Assembly: GCA_023213395.1 (NCBI GenBank)
Contig: CM041465.1
Location: 223,827,741-223,891,740, forward strand
DNA length: 64,000 bases
Reading direction: 5' to 3'
DNA from: Cycas panzhihuaensis
Taxonomy: Eukaryota > Cycadophyta
This document shows, one piece after another, positions 35,935 through 48,018 of this stretch; position 1 is the first letter of the stretch, and every line of letters starts with the position of its first letter. Position numbers and translations under genes: made by a program. The notes under the pieces were generated by a model. The model saw only the letters and a program-made list of their open reading frames with translations, searched no databases and was not told the DNA's origin.

Positions 35935-36241
35935 TGTAACAAACCGTTACACCAAAATCTGAATCAAAAGAGAAAAATCCAATTGCATATAATAACACAA
36001 AAGTAAAATTATATATAAGAGTATAAACATCCGTAATCACATGTATTGATGGGCCTCTTCAAGGGGGAAACCTCCAATACATAAGATCACAATACTTCCA
36101 TATGATCTTCACGCCTACATTACATACATATATATAGGGCTATTAAGACTGCCCATCTCTTGGACTTATGAATGTGGGATAATTACAAGAATAGAAATAT
36201 AAGATTTGAGAAGAAGAGAGATAAGGGCTAGGTTCTTAACA
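35935..36241 (-). repeat. 5' LTR of chromovirus E
   Basis: In + orientation it starts TGTAACAAACCG and ends TAGGTTCTTAACA, immediately followed by the TTAGG target duplication. Partner of 30115-30422. Confidence 0.92.
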
Positions 36242-36246
36242 TTAGG

Positions 36247-37206
36247 GGTCTTTAAAAATTATAGAGATCTGTTATTCTAGCTAAGTGCATTATGGTTTTT
36301 CCATATTTTGCATGAAGGACTAGAGATAACCCTCCTAAACAAAGCCTTAGGTAGAACCTAGCTATAAATTTATGCCTCCTTATACCTTAGGGTATATGGG
36401 AGGACCCTTATAGGTCCTAAATCCTTCATAGCATAGGTAAACTACTGGTCATTAAAGTCCTATAGTACAATAGTTAATAATTAGTACCACAAAGTTGCTT
36501 ACCTTAAACTTCTTCATCGAAAGTTTATTGGTAGGCCTACAAGACCAAGCACACCTTATCTAGTGGTTGGTAGGACACATTCAATCACTTATACCCTACT
36601 TCACTTACTCCATTTCCTATTTAAGATCTCAAGCCATATCATATAAGAAAAAAAAAAACCAATATTTATATACTTCCTAAATTTAGAACCTATCAACATA
36701 GTCAAACTTGCCATCAAAGAGAGAGAGAGAGAGAGAAGAAAAAGAAGGAAAAAAATTAGAGAAAAAAGGAAAGAAAGAAAGAGGAAAAAAAAAACTACAC
36801 TTAATCATACTTTATGGTACAAGTTCATAGATAAAAACTACCCTTACAACTCATATACCTTATTTTGATCAACATGTTATATTGGTCATTTTGCACTAGG
36901 TCAGTTTATATAAACAAATTTTAAACTTTTTAATAGTTGGTCACTAGTACACCCTGCCACCTCAAACTCACCTTAAATCTTATATACCCCATTTAGATGA
37001 GCTTTTCACACTCCTTCTAGTAGGCTAGATATCTTGTTTATGTATTTTGGGGTCAATAGATTATAAATACCCCACACCCTCCTATTTGCCCCCTTCTCTC
37101 CCTTGTAACAACTCCCTCATTCTTATATCCTATTCTTTCTCAATCTATCCTACTTCATCTATTTCCCTTCTTTCTACTCATTCCTACTTCTTTAAGCCCC
37201 TTCTAT
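36247..37206 (+). other. Leader of chromovirus D, right part, with a purine-rich simple repeat
   Basis: Untranslated leader up to the presumed gag ATG at 37207. It includes a long purine tract at 36717-36794, (GA)n followed by A/G-rich sequence with AAAG units. A pyrimidine-rich block precedes the gag start (37080-37200). Confidence 0.5.
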
Positions 37207-38520
37207 GACTCTAATGGCAAAACTACAAGTAGAGAAAATTGTGGACTTAAGCAATAACTTGAATGCCCTCAAATAAGAGGTTAATAGTAGATTCAATGGC
37301 ATACCTACAAAATCAGATCTTGATGGTACCAAAGTAGAGATTTTTGTATAAATCTAATAGTTGTTGAAACCTCAACTCCAAAGCATAGGAACTTCCAACA
37401 CGACAAGTAACTCCCCTCTCCCTTTTCAAAGAAGTAATGCACCTACAAGAGGTTATCCACTAAGGCAACCTCTTTTTCATCATAAAATCAATATTCCTAC
37501 ATTTGATCTAGATGTGAATAAAGAGTGTACTTGAAGCTAGATTAACAAGTTAGAATCCTACTTCACACTCCACCCAATGTTAAAGGAAGATCAACTCTTA
37601 TACACCTCCATCCACCTAGATAGATGAGCCCACCATTGGTTCAACTAGTGGAAAAAAGAATATCACTCCCACCTAATATGGTCCCACTTCACTGTCTATT
37701 TTTTTGAACAATACAAGGCCATATGGAGTCAATATTTCTTCACATAACTTACTTAGGTTAAAGAGACTACAATGATAAAGGCCTATACTAATGAATTCTA
37801 AGCTTTATATAATTACTTACCATAAAGCCAAAACTTAAATAAACAAATAGTGATCGATATTTATATGGCTAGACTCCAAGATTGTATTTAGACAAGACTA
37901 AAGACAGTGGTAATCTACTTCCTCAGGAAAGCATTCAAGTGGGCTAAAGTAATAAAAGCTAAATTTGTAGCAGATAGACTCTTAACTACTTATTGGGATA
38001 ATCATTGGTTCCCATACACTTGACAGTTAGACTTACAGTAATTGTAACCTTGATTTGATAATGTCATCCATCCCCAATCTAACTTTGTATGTCCTAGACT
38101 ACAATAGGATGATCCCACCTACCTAATTATGGATCAACAAAATAATGACTCATCTACCAAAAGAGTTTAAATTTCCTAAGTTGAAGCACAATGCCAACTA
38201 GAGACTGGCCTTTGTATGCAATGTGCATAAAAGTAGACTTCCAAGCATGGTCATTTCTATAAGGTATAATGCATGGTTTTTTTCCATTAACCCATCCCCA
38301 TCCCCTACTGAATCCTTTGATTTTGACTCTAAACATGAGGTTGAAGATGAAACCCATGATGATCCTACCTTAACTCTCATCTTGAAGTATCCCCATATAC
38401 TTTTACCACCTCCTCTTGTTATGAACCATTATGCATTAGAGGCATTCTTTGTAAGACTCCAATGTTTATCCTTATTGATGGTGGTGCGTCACTCAATTTC
38501 CTTGATATCTCTATAGCTTA
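37207..38520 (+). pseudogene. gag: Chromovirus D gag and protease
   Basis: The gag ATG at 37207 begins MTLMAKLQVEKIVDLSNNLN. The core follows with INIPTFDLDVNKECT, NKLESYFTLHPMLKEDQLLY and a QYKAIWSQYFFT block (about 37480-37750), then a degenerate zinc-knuckle region (GLCMQCA, about 38210-38225). The protease active site is at about 38465-38500, where KTPMFILIDGGASLNFLDIS has D-G-G in place of D-S-G. Stops interrupt every 20-60 codons. Confidence 0.75.
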
Positions 38521-39059
38521 ATAACTTAACCTATATATAATACTAAAAATTAGCTTCACCTATTTTTTGTTAAAGTATTAAAAGATCCATTGTGATGGTG
38601 TTATTAAAAACCTCCAAGTCCAAATTAGCTCCTATATTTTAGTGTCAGATTTTAATGCCTTATCAATAGGAGGGTCAAATGTTATCTTGGGGATTTAGTG
38701 GTTGTAAATCCTAAGAACTTATAGTATAAATAGCTTGCCTAGTTTTTAAAGATCAAATGGATCAAAATCATAAAATTTATAGGATTCAATTCCCCTAGTG
38801 GTCTCTCTAAGAGGCATGAAACATCATCTTTAGTCTCACATAGGATACATAGTTCACCTTAATAATATTCAAATCAAATAACAAATTCACCTATGCATTT
38901 AGGACATCATTACTTAATACAAGTAGGTATTTGCCCCTTTGCCCACTATTACTCCACTTGATCATGGTTTCTATTACATAATTAACCTCCAATATAATCA
39001 TGACCCTATTAGCCTAAAATACCACCATAACTTATACTTTTAAAAGAATGAAATTAAGA

Positions 39060-40260
39060 AACTCACAATTGAGCTCATAGACATGAGTGTAATCCAACCA
39101 AGTAAAAGCCCTTATGTAGCTCCAATCATCTTAGTTAGGAAGAAATATGGTTTTTTCTACCTTTATGTTGATTATAGGGAACTAAATAAAATTATCATAA
39201 AAAATAGGTTTCTCACCCCTCACATAGATGACATGCTAGATGAAATCCATAGCATGACTAATTTTTCTAAGCTAGACCTTCAATCTAGTTACTAGGAGAT
39301 CCTAATTGTCTTAGAAGATTACTATAAGATGGAATTTTGAATATATAATGGCCATTTTGAGTTTTGTATAATACCCATTAGCCTTTGTAACATCCTAACA
39401 AAATTTTAAGCTCTCATAAATAAAATTTTTGGCCCCTATCTCTGAAAATTCATCATAGTCTTTTTTGATGATATCCTTATTTATAATGTTTGTCTAGACC
39501 ACCACATCCAACACCTAGAAATTATTCTTTAAACATTATAAAACCACTAACTCTATATAAAATTATCTAAGTATGAGTTTGGGTAATCCAAACTCAAATA
39601 CTTAGGATATATTATATCATCGAAAGGGGTATATATAGACCTCAATAAAATATCTGTCATCATGACTTGGCCAATACCCACCACCCTTACCTAACTATAT
39701 GTATACCTTAGCCTCATAGGATTCTACTGATGTCTTGTATGTAACTATACTACCCTCACCACCCCCTTAACTAATCTCCTTTGTAAAAATGCTTTCTAAT
39801 GGTCTCTAGAAAATGACGCTACTTTTTCTCATCTCAAGGTTGTAATGACCTCTACTCCAGTCCTCATCACCCTTGATTTCAACCAACCTTTCCAACTTGA
39901 ATGTGATACCTTAGGATTCGACTTGGATGTAGTACTGATACAAGACTCTCATCCCATTATATTCAAAAGCCAAAAATTTAAAGATCATAAGCTTAATCTC
40001 TCCACATACTTGAAGGAGATGAAAATTATTCTTCACGCTATTGATAAATGGTAGTAATACCACTTACACTCTAAATTTACTATTCTTAAAGATTATCATA
40101 GCCTCCATAATCTATTCGATCAGCCAGTCTCATCTAAGGAATAGGCTAAGTAGGTTCACCATCTATAAGTTTTTGACTTCCTAATATCATATAAAAAAGG
40201 CAAAGACAATACAATTACAAACACCTTTTTACATTTCTACTCTAATGATAGTACTTCCAA
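39060..40260 (+). pseudogene. Chromovirus D reverse transcriptase and RNase H
   Basis: The open frame 39083-39295 has SPYVAPIILVRKKYGFFYLY and [15 protein letters not shown], then HIDDMLDEIHSMTNFSKLDL with the first catalytic Asp. The IIVFFDDILIYN box, with an intact DD pair, is at about 39445-39485. RNase H follows: HLKVVMTSTPVLITLDFNQP, then FQLECDTLGFDLDVVLIQDS (39845-40054), and DFLISYKKGKDNTITN near 40170-40220. Several Gln and Trp codons are now stops. Confidence 0.85.
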
Positions 40261-40429
40261 CTTGAGCCTCCATGCCATGAGCAATCCCTAACCCCTTTGG
40301 CTTGATGAGTTATGGGTTGAAAACTAGGCCTAGCCTAATTACCCTAACTAGAGTAAAAACGTTTACACCCACAAAGGTTGGTCTACCTTTAACAATCATC
40401 TACTCTATTGAAATCACATCTTTGTCCAC

Positions 40430-41726
40430 CCATCCTTCTTATTTATACCTAGAATCCTGATAGAATACCACTCTTCTCTCCTTAGTGACTACTCAAGGTT
40501 TGATAAAGCTTATTGACATATCTGCATGAATTTTCTTTGGCTCCATATGAAGACTACTATATTCACCTTTATATTAGAATGCAACATGTGTCAGTGAAAC
40601 AAAGTCAATATTAAAGCCCTTCCTAAACTTCTCCAACCATTAAACATCCCATAAGGTAAGTGGTTGGATACTACCATGGACTTTATCATGAGCTTAACTC
40701 CATCTACTAGGTTTGACTCTATTTGGATAATCATTGATTAATTAACTAAGTACTCATACTTTCTCCCTATTCACACCTTATATATGTTCTCTCATCTTGT
40801 GAACTTATACATCCAATTTATATTTTGACTTTATACTTTCCCTTCATCTATTATTTATGACTGAGACCTTAAGTTTACTAACTCCTTTTAGTGAGAACTC
40901 TTTAAGGTTATCGAAACCTTATTTAATATGAGTTCTACCTACCACCCATAAATAGATGGCTAATCTGAGGTTCTGAACAAAACCTTAAAAACCTATCTAT
41001 ATTACTATGTCTTAAAACACCAAGTTAAGTGGATCTCTTGGCTCTCCTTGATAAAGTATTGGTATAACTCCACTCACCATTCTACTATTGGTATATCCCC
41101 CTTTTTGGCCCTTTATGGTTACCACCTACCTTTCCACCATACCTTAGCCATAAACTTTTGAATGGATTCTGTACAATAAAATCTTCAAGAGATAGACTAA
41201 ATCCTCTATACCCTTCAGTAGAATCTAGTTGCTACCCAAAATTGAATGAAGCAACTTATTAACCACCACTGATTTAATGAGTCCTTTGATATTTAAGATT
41301 TAGTATTCCTCTACCTCTAAACTTATAAGCAATAGTCTCTTAAGTCATAACAAGGGCATAAATTAAGCCCCCATTACTATGACCCTTATAAAGTCCTCCA
41401 TAAAATTGGTGAAGTTGCTTATACCCTTGAATCCCCCCCTCCCCCAAACACCAATATCTATATTATTTTCCATGCCTTTTGCCTTTTAAAATACCTTAGA
41501 GCTAAAGTTACATTCCACACCACCTTACCCATTCTCTCTGGGGAGTAAACTCTTACAATCCTACTTACTAAAATCCTTACTAGCTGCTAACATTGCCTTT
41601 GAAATTATAGTATTTCTAAGCATTTAGTATAATAGGTTAGTTATGATGCTCATGAAGTAACTTAGAAATTTGATGATTTTGTCTAGCAATATCCTCATCT
41701 CTAACATTTTGAGGACTTGACATCTC
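40430..41726 (+). pseudogene. Chromovirus D integrase with chromodomain-like tail
   Basis: Shows the zinc-binding region (CNMCQ, about 40585), WLDTTMDFIMSLTPSTRFDS with the first catalytic Asp (about 40660-40720), IIYDxDLKFTN with the second, and the HPxIDGxSEVLNKTLKTYL block with the catalytic Glu retained (about 40943-41000). Two Gln codons there are TAA (40949-40951 and 40961-40963). After the C-terminal GEVAYTLESPPPP, a tail with SISKHLV, SYDAHEVT and FDDFV (about 41600-41690) resembles a decayed chromodomain and runs up to the polypurine tract. Confidence 0.8.
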
Positions 41727-42090
41727 AAAGGTGGGGATTTGTAATGTAACCCTACCTTTCCTAAGCATTAGCAAATAAGAGCCACCAAAGGGTTAAGGAT
41801 TGATTTTTGTTATTAAGATTTATGTATGAGCTACTAAGCCTTCTAATAAGATGTAAGGCCACTAGGGCCATCAATAGAATCACAAGGAAGAAGACCCCTA
41901 CATGTCTATTTAAAGGTTCAAATATCGCTTGTAATGGTTATTGAGTATTATTATATTTAAAGAGAAAATACTTTGGTACTCCTTTTAATGTTCAATTTAT
42001 TTATAGTTTGTTCATAAACTTGTGTTATTTTGGCTTTTATTTCTGTTGGTTTATATTTGCAAGTTTGATCTTCTAAGAGAAAATGCTCTA
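41727..42090 (+). repeat. Polypurine tract and 3' LTR of chromovirus D
   Basis: Polypurine tract AAAGGTGGGGATT (41727-41739), then TGTAATGTAACCC; ends AATGCTCTA at 42090. Partner of 29369-29719. Confidence 0.88.
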
Positions 42091-42095
42091 GAAAC

Positions 42096-43097
42096 TAACC
42101 TTATTAGACCAAACTATTATATTTATATAGTTGATCAATATTAAATACCATCAATAGACATGTAGTAGGTAATGTGTATATTAATAACTAATGATCATGC
42201 TTTATAGTATTTTATAGTGTTAAAAATGTAAAACCATAAGAAGTCCCTTTGGAAGGCCCTAATTATTAGAAACAATAATTATCTAAGATTAAGGGTGAGT
42301 CACATCTAAAATTTATAATATAAATAAAATGGTTACCATACCATCTGTTATTGATGGATATAAAATTAAAAAAATCATGGATGATGACTTATCTTCCTTT
42401 ATAACTATAAGTCATTTTTTATAGAAAATTTATACTTAGAATTTGCATGCCATACTAAGATGGAAAAGTTGATAGCATAATAAAGAGAGCATTTCAAGTT
42501 GGACAAACAAGGTCAACTTAATTTGGATGCGGATACAAGCTCTTTGAATTGCATACTACACTAGTTAAAAGATGTGTACTAAGCTATTAGTAAAAAATCC
42601 TATCACTGGCTAGAATTAATCTTAGATTAAGAAATAAAAAAAGTTTAGTAGGATTTTATCTCTAATAATAGATGGAGCGATGTTGTAACTATTGATGATG
42701 AATATTGGAAGATGTGGCCTAAAGTGATAATAAATAATTTTCCATTTTTTATTGAGGATGATGAGGTGGTAATAGGTGACTAACAACCTACAATAATAGA
42801 TGCAATTAATGTTATAAGAAATAATATAGAAGATGTTGCTAGTGTAATATATATTATAATAAAGATTGTTACTAATGATATTTTGGTGATAATGGCTATA
42901 ATACGCCTCATAATGCTATTTAGAAAGAAAATCATTTCACCAAAGATGTCAACAACTATAAAACTAAATGATAAATCACAAAGAATAGAGAAAAAAATAG
43001 AGCCACAAAAGACACTAATTTAGGAAATAATTGGAAACATATGATCTTTTAAATCATCACAAGGTATGTAAGGAAAAACTAGAACCAACCTCTATTA

Positions 43098-43140
<43 letters not shown>

Positions 43141-44080
43141 GATCTCAAATTACATATTTCGAAACAACGGAGAAAGATATTGCCAAATTTTGAAGAAATA
43201 TAATTGGAAAAAATTATGACATAACATTTGCATAAATGCATGCATATATGGACTAGGAATAAAATAAATAAAGAAAACTCATCATATTTGTTTCATTTAT
43301 CCTTGGATAGAATTGATTGGGTTTGGTTAAAATCTTATAGATTAATAATGGAAGAATGGAAACAAATATATAATATATTTAAGGTAGGATGTACCATTGA
43401 AAATAAACTAGGATTGATAATTTTTAATAATAATCCATCCTAACACTCATTAATTTGTAGTTAAAATTTTCATCAACATAGTATTCCTAAGATAGAATTG
43501 ACACTTCATATAACAAGAACTTTTCTAGGTCAAGTGAGGACATGGTTCCACCTATTTGAAGAGAAGTGTCGAGTAACATATGAGCAATTGTAAATTAAAT
43601 TATGGAGAAGTTTTAGGATAAATAGAGATTTAAAAATTTTATAAAACCTAAAAATATATAATTATTTTAATTTACAACTAGGAGAAAGGCTAGAAAATAC
43701 GTAGTGGCCTAAATTAACATTATTATCTGATTGCAAGGATGGTGAAGAAATTCATAAATTTCTACAAAAATATATTAAGCTAAAATATGTAGCATTTTGT
43801 ATAGATAAAACTCTAACATATGAAATAGATAATAAAGGTAAGTTGATACAATATAAAAAGTTGAAGACTTTGAGAATTAATATTGGAATAGATGAATATC
43901 TTAGATGTATTACTATGGGGACATTACTAAAGTAGCATAAGAAAAAACCCTATTTGTAAAGTGTAAAGATGTTTTTATATGGTCTTACCAAGAACTAAAG
44001 GGAATTCCTTCCAGATTAGGGGGAACATCATATTAAGTTAATAGAAGGTGCATAGTTAGTAAGGTAAAGGACCTATTATG
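42096..44080 (+). pseudogene. Gypsy F protease-to-RT region
   Basis: This reading resumes after the D insertion and extends to the RT of F. It is open in short pieces only (43031-43219, 43228-43443). A stretch with RTWFHLFEEKCRVTYEQL (about 43530-43590) and one with EIHKFLQKYIKLKYVAFCID (about 43750-43810) are protein-like but not recognised as a standard domain. A trinucleotide repeat sits inside it (43099-43137). Confidence 0.4.
43099..43137 (+). repeat. (AAT)n microsatellite
   Basis: About 13 uninterrupted AAT units. In one frame they encode poly-Ile, which explains the odd run in the overlapping open frame. It is probably a late expansion in dead sequence. Confidence 0.95.
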
Positions 44081-44089
44081 TAAGCCCTA

Positions 44090-46620
44090 AATATAAACAT
44101 CAATTTAAAGAAGAATTGGATAAGATGCTTAATATAGGGTATATCTTTAAGGTAGAGGATAATTAATGGGTAAGTCTATTAGTGGTAGACCCCAAGAAGA
44201 ATAGGGAAATATAAGTATATATATATTATCATACCCTAAATTAAGTTATAGAAAAGAATCCATTTCAATTCTTATTACATAAGATATGTTATAGACAATT
44301 TAAGAACGTGAGGTCTTTTTCTTCATAGATGGATTTAATAGGTATAATTAGATCCACATTGTACTGTAAGATCCATGAAAGACCACATTCATGATAAGAT
44401 TGGGAATTTATACTTATTATATTATGCCCTTTATTTTAATGAATACACCTACAACATTTTAAAGGGTGATTATGAATATCTTTAAAGACATGATTGGTAA
44501 AATAGTGGAAGCATTATTAGATTATTGGACTTTGCATAGTTTATTGAAAATTATCTAAAGAATATTACTCTTATATTGGAAACATGTTGAAAAAGTGGCT
44601 TGTATTTAAATATTAAAAAATGCATATTTTCAATACCCTTTAGAAACCTTTGAGTATATTATATAGCTAAATGACTATTAATTAATCTTATAAAGATTTC
44701 CCTAATATTGACCTTTCTAGAGTCAATGAGTACTAAATATATTAAGGGATTTTTAAGCTTAATTAGCTATTATTAGAATTTCATAATAAAATATATAGAT
44801 GGTAGGTGCATTAGAATCACTTTTGTAAAAATAGAAATAATGGAATTAGGGAAAACCATGATAACTAACATTTGATCTATTGAAAAAAAAGGTAGCATAG
44901 GCTCCTATACTAAGATTTCCAAACTGGACTAAACCATTCCATATTCATGTAAATACATATTTGTATGTAATAGGTTGCATCTTAGCCTAACCTAGGGAGT
45001 GGAATCTAAATCATTTGATCTATTTTTCTAGTTAAAAATCAATAAAGGCTAAGCATAATTATTTAATAATAAATCAAGAAGGATTAGATATGTCCTATAC
45101 CATACAAAAGTACCAACATTATTTCCTCATCATTCTTTTCATGTTTTATATGGATCATGAAGACTTAAAATATCTTATTAGTAATCTAATTTTGTAGGGG
45201 ATAATAAACTATCATTTAATATCATTCTAAGATATTTCCTTTAAGATGTTCATCATGAAAGATATCAGTCATACAATCCTAGACCAATTAACATAAATAG
45301 AAGAGGAATCAATGGGAGTAGCCAAGGCTTTTTTAAATACTTAATTATTCTAAGTGACCATAATACCAACATGGTACATAGAAATTATGAAATATCTAAT
45401 AATAAGATAGATTCCCCTACACTAGAAAAGAGTGAGAGAGAAAATCTAACACGGAAAGAACTACCATATCAATTGATTATAAGTTCCTAGTATAAAATAA
45501 GGCATAATGAAATTTTATATTAATGTGTTATGGAACATGGATTATACTTAATCCTATAATAAGAACATAAAGGATCTTCTAGTATCCATGTACCAATGGA
45601 TAAAATAACATAAGAAAATCATCTAAGAGGCTTACGATGGACCACATTATTTGCAAACATAAATAACTGGGCAAACAAATTTAATACATATTAAGGAATA
45701 GGGAGGATAACATGGAGAAAATTTCTCCCTCTAAACTAATTTTGGTTTAGGCTTCATTTAAAAACTTAGATCTTGATTTTATAGGGACTATTAACCCTAT
45801 AATACCCTAAACTAAAGCATAGTATATATTGGTTGTAACTGATAAATGGATAGAATCTTGTCCATTAAGGAATTATGATGTATGTAGTACATTTTATTTT
45901 TTATATGAAATGATGATTATAAAATTTGGCTACCTAATATAATTTTTTTTTTTTACTAAGGATCTAGATTCCTTAATAAAGTAATTCAACATTTAATAAT
46001 AGAATTTATGATTATTTACAAGAATTCCTCTTTGTATTATCCATGATAAAATGGTCATGTAAAAGTATGGATATAATTTTGAAGATAGTGTTAATAAAGA
46101 TTTTAAAATCTAGAAGAATGGTCTTAGAAAAAATTATTTATTTAATTTTATAGGTAAATCAAACTATAAAGAAAAGAGAACATAGTGAAATGCCATTCCA
46201 AATGGTGTTTGGATTAAAAGAAGTCATGTCCTTTACATTCTAAATTCCCTCCTTAAGAATCATGGTAGAAGCACACATGATGGAAGATGATTCCTCTCAT
46301 GAATGATTATATTGATTATTGAAATTAGATGAAGAATATATTTTAGCTCACTAGGATTTGGAAGTAGAAAATTAACATAAGAAGTAATGGTATGAATCCT
46401 CATATTGAATCCCACCTTCTAGAATAATGATCTAGTATTTTTATATGATAATAAATTGGATAATCATATAGGCAAAATAAAAATAAGATGGCATGGTCCT
46501 TATAGGATTCATAAAATTTGGGGTAATGTCACAATAAAATTAGAGAAATTAGATGAAAACTTAATACCTAGATGGATTCATGGTAGTAAACTAAAAGGAA
46601 TATAATTATAAAAGAAGAAG
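44090..46620 (+). pseudogene. Gypsy F reverse transcriptase, RNase H and integrase
   Basis: RT starts SPKYKHQFKEELDKMLNIGY then VSLLVVDPKKNREI (about 44085-44215). RVIMNIFKDMIGKIVEALLD follows in another frame (about 44470-44525), where the catalytic Asp pair is degenerate. RNase H begins RFPNWTKPFHIHVNTYLYVI (about 44905-44965). The integrase core reads LDFIGTINPIIP and YILVVTDKWIESCPLRNYDV (about 45770-45890); the block near the catalytic Glu has two consecutive stops before NGHVKVW (about 46035-46065). It ends RWHGPYRIHKIWGNVTIKLE then IPRWIHGSKLKGI at 46605. Frame changes throughout. Confidence 0.7.
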
Positions 46621-46631
46621 AAGAAGAAGAA

Positions 46632-46966
46632 TGATATGGTTCCTCCTCATATTTCTTTACACTTGAATAGAAAATATAAAACAAAACATAGAAAAGAGTA
46701 TAAATGAACACTAAAATAAATACCAAAAGATCACACCAAAGGAAAATAGTAATTTCATATTCCAAACTAATCTTATTTTACATCCATAGGGCCTTAAATA
46801 AGCAAATTGGCCATTTAATAAATGAATCTCATTAGAGAGGCATTCAACCTTTGTTTCCATTAGTGGCCTTAAGTAGCTTGCATACATAGTTTAATGGTTA
46901 ATATTAACATCTACTTCTTACTAATAAGGAGTACATTCATAAGAGTTCTATCAACCACTAGTGGCT
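46632..46966 (-). repeat. Left arm of G: inverted LTR copy
   Basis: Reads as the reverse complement of 48019-48349, with substitutions at roughly one base in five or six. It loses the last few bases of the LTR start (TGTTACA) at its inner edge, where it passes directly into integrase coding sequence through a short shared stretch, TAGTGG/TAGTAG. Confidence 0.75.
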
Positions 46967-48018
46967 AGGCCATGGATTTCATTATAGGTTTTCCATCATC
47001 TATTAGAAATGACTTTGTTTGGGTAGTCATCAATCAACTAATAAAATATGCATACTTTCTACCAGTCCACATATCTTACTAAGCCCCCACCTAGCTAACC
47101 TATACATCTAATTTATTTTCTTCATTTACTAATTTCCTTCCATTATAGTTTAGATTAGGACCCTAGATTCAGATCATCTTTTTGGAAATAACTCTTTTGT
47201 ATAATTGGAATCTCTTTTAACATGAGTTCCTCTTATCATCCCTAGACAAATGGTTAATATAAGGTCCTTAATAAAAATTTAAAGATATATCTCTATTATT
47301 TTTCCTTAGAATTCCAAAATCAATGGACCTCCTAGTTAGCTCTATTAGAATACTAGTATAACTCATCATACCATTCTATAATTGGCATGCCCCTCCTTGA
47401 TGGCCTTATATAGTTATTCCCCACCTTCCCAACACACATTAGCCACTAACCTATGAATAACCTCAATACAATAGAAATTGTAAGACATGGACAAAATCCT
47501 AAATACCCTTAAACAAAATTTAGAAATGGCTTAAATTATATAAAGTAACTATCACCACTCTAATCGATCATTTTCTATTGGTGATATGGTCTTCGTTCAC
47601 CTCTGACCCTATAAACAGTAGTCACTATGCCATAAAAAAGACCATAAACTTAATTCTTGATGCTATGGTCCCTATAAGGTCATTGAACACATTGGTGAAG
47701 TTGCTTATGCCCTTGACCTCTATTTTGATACTAAGATCCATAATGTCTTCCATATGTCATGCCTCAAAAAACTCCTTAGAAAGCTTATTGCCCCACAAAC
47801 CACTCTCATAATCCTCACTAAAGAGTAACTCTTAACTATTCCCCAAACTATATTTTGGAAACTAGACACTACCATCTCTAGAATAGGACCATTTCTGAAC
47901 ATATGGTATAATGGATTAGTAGCAGACCAAAGGAAGTGACAAGGGAGCTAGATGAATTCGTCAAGTAGTATCAACATATATTACGCTATGCAGACTCAAC
48001 ATCTCAAGGGAGAGGACT
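46967..48018 (+). pseudogene. Gypsy G integrase fragment and polypurine tract
   Basis: Starts abruptly inside the integrase core at MDFIIGFPSSIRNDFVWVVI and runs, with many stops, through the C-terminal domain ([20 protein letters not shown] then [11 protein letters not shown], about 47690-47790) to the polypurine tract before the right LTR. Gag, protease, RT and the zinc-binding part of integrase are absent. The wording of the core is close to that of chromovirus D, so G comes from a related lineage. Confidence 0.75.

Larger units (their letters stand above)
30115..36241 (-). mobile_element. Complete Ty3/gypsy chromovirus E, nested in D, target duplication TTAGG
   Basis: LTRs 30115-30422 (308 bp, 3' LTR) and 35935-36241 (307 bp, 5' LTR) are about 93% identical by eye, with roughly 20-25 differences, mostly transitions. 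Perfect 5-bp duplications TTAGG flank it (30110-30114 and 36242-36246). The primer-binding site is the complement of 35921-35932 (TGGTATTAGAGC), 2 bp inside the 5' LTR. The polypurine tract is the complement of 30423-30443. It encodes gag, protease, RT, RNase H, integrase and a C-terminal chromodomain on the minus strand, with relatively few stops, and is among the best-preserved elements here. It lies in the leader of D. Confidence 0.93.
29369..42090 (+). mobile_element. Complete Ty3/gypsy chromovirus D, nested in F and host of E
   Basis: Two 351-bp LTRs (29369-29719 and 41740-42090) are roughly 84% identical by eye. A primer-binding site (TGGTATTAGAGC, 29722-29733) follows the first LTR, and a polypurine tract (AAAGGTGGGGATT, 41727-41739) precedes the second. 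Flanks are GAAAT (29364-29368) and GAAAC (42091-42095), a 5-bp target duplication with one change. Removing E plus one copy of its duplication leaves about 6.6 kb. Gag, protease, RT-RNase H and integrase follow in gypsy order on the + strand, ending in a chromodomain-like tail just before the polypurine tract. Confidence 0.9.
27860..46620 (+). mobile_element. Old Ty3/gypsy element F (non-chromovirus-like), split by D; LTRs not found
   Basis: Gag (about 27860-28480), a zinc-knuckle relic (about 28720-28760) and protease (about 29290-29368) lie left of element D. RT, RNase H and integrase continue at 42096-46620 to its right. The RT opening (SPKYKHQFKEELDKMLNIGY) and the integrase end (RWHGPYRIHKIWGNVTIKLE) resemble Tat/Athila-type plant gypsy elements rather than chromoviruses; this placement is inference. 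The element has the highest density of stops and frameshifts in the window, so it is likely the oldest. Boundaries are those of recognisable coding sequence only. Confidence 0.7.

Noticed and set aside
43031-43219. Poly-isoleucine peptide
   Set aside because: It is the translation of the (AAT)n microsatellite at 43099-43137.
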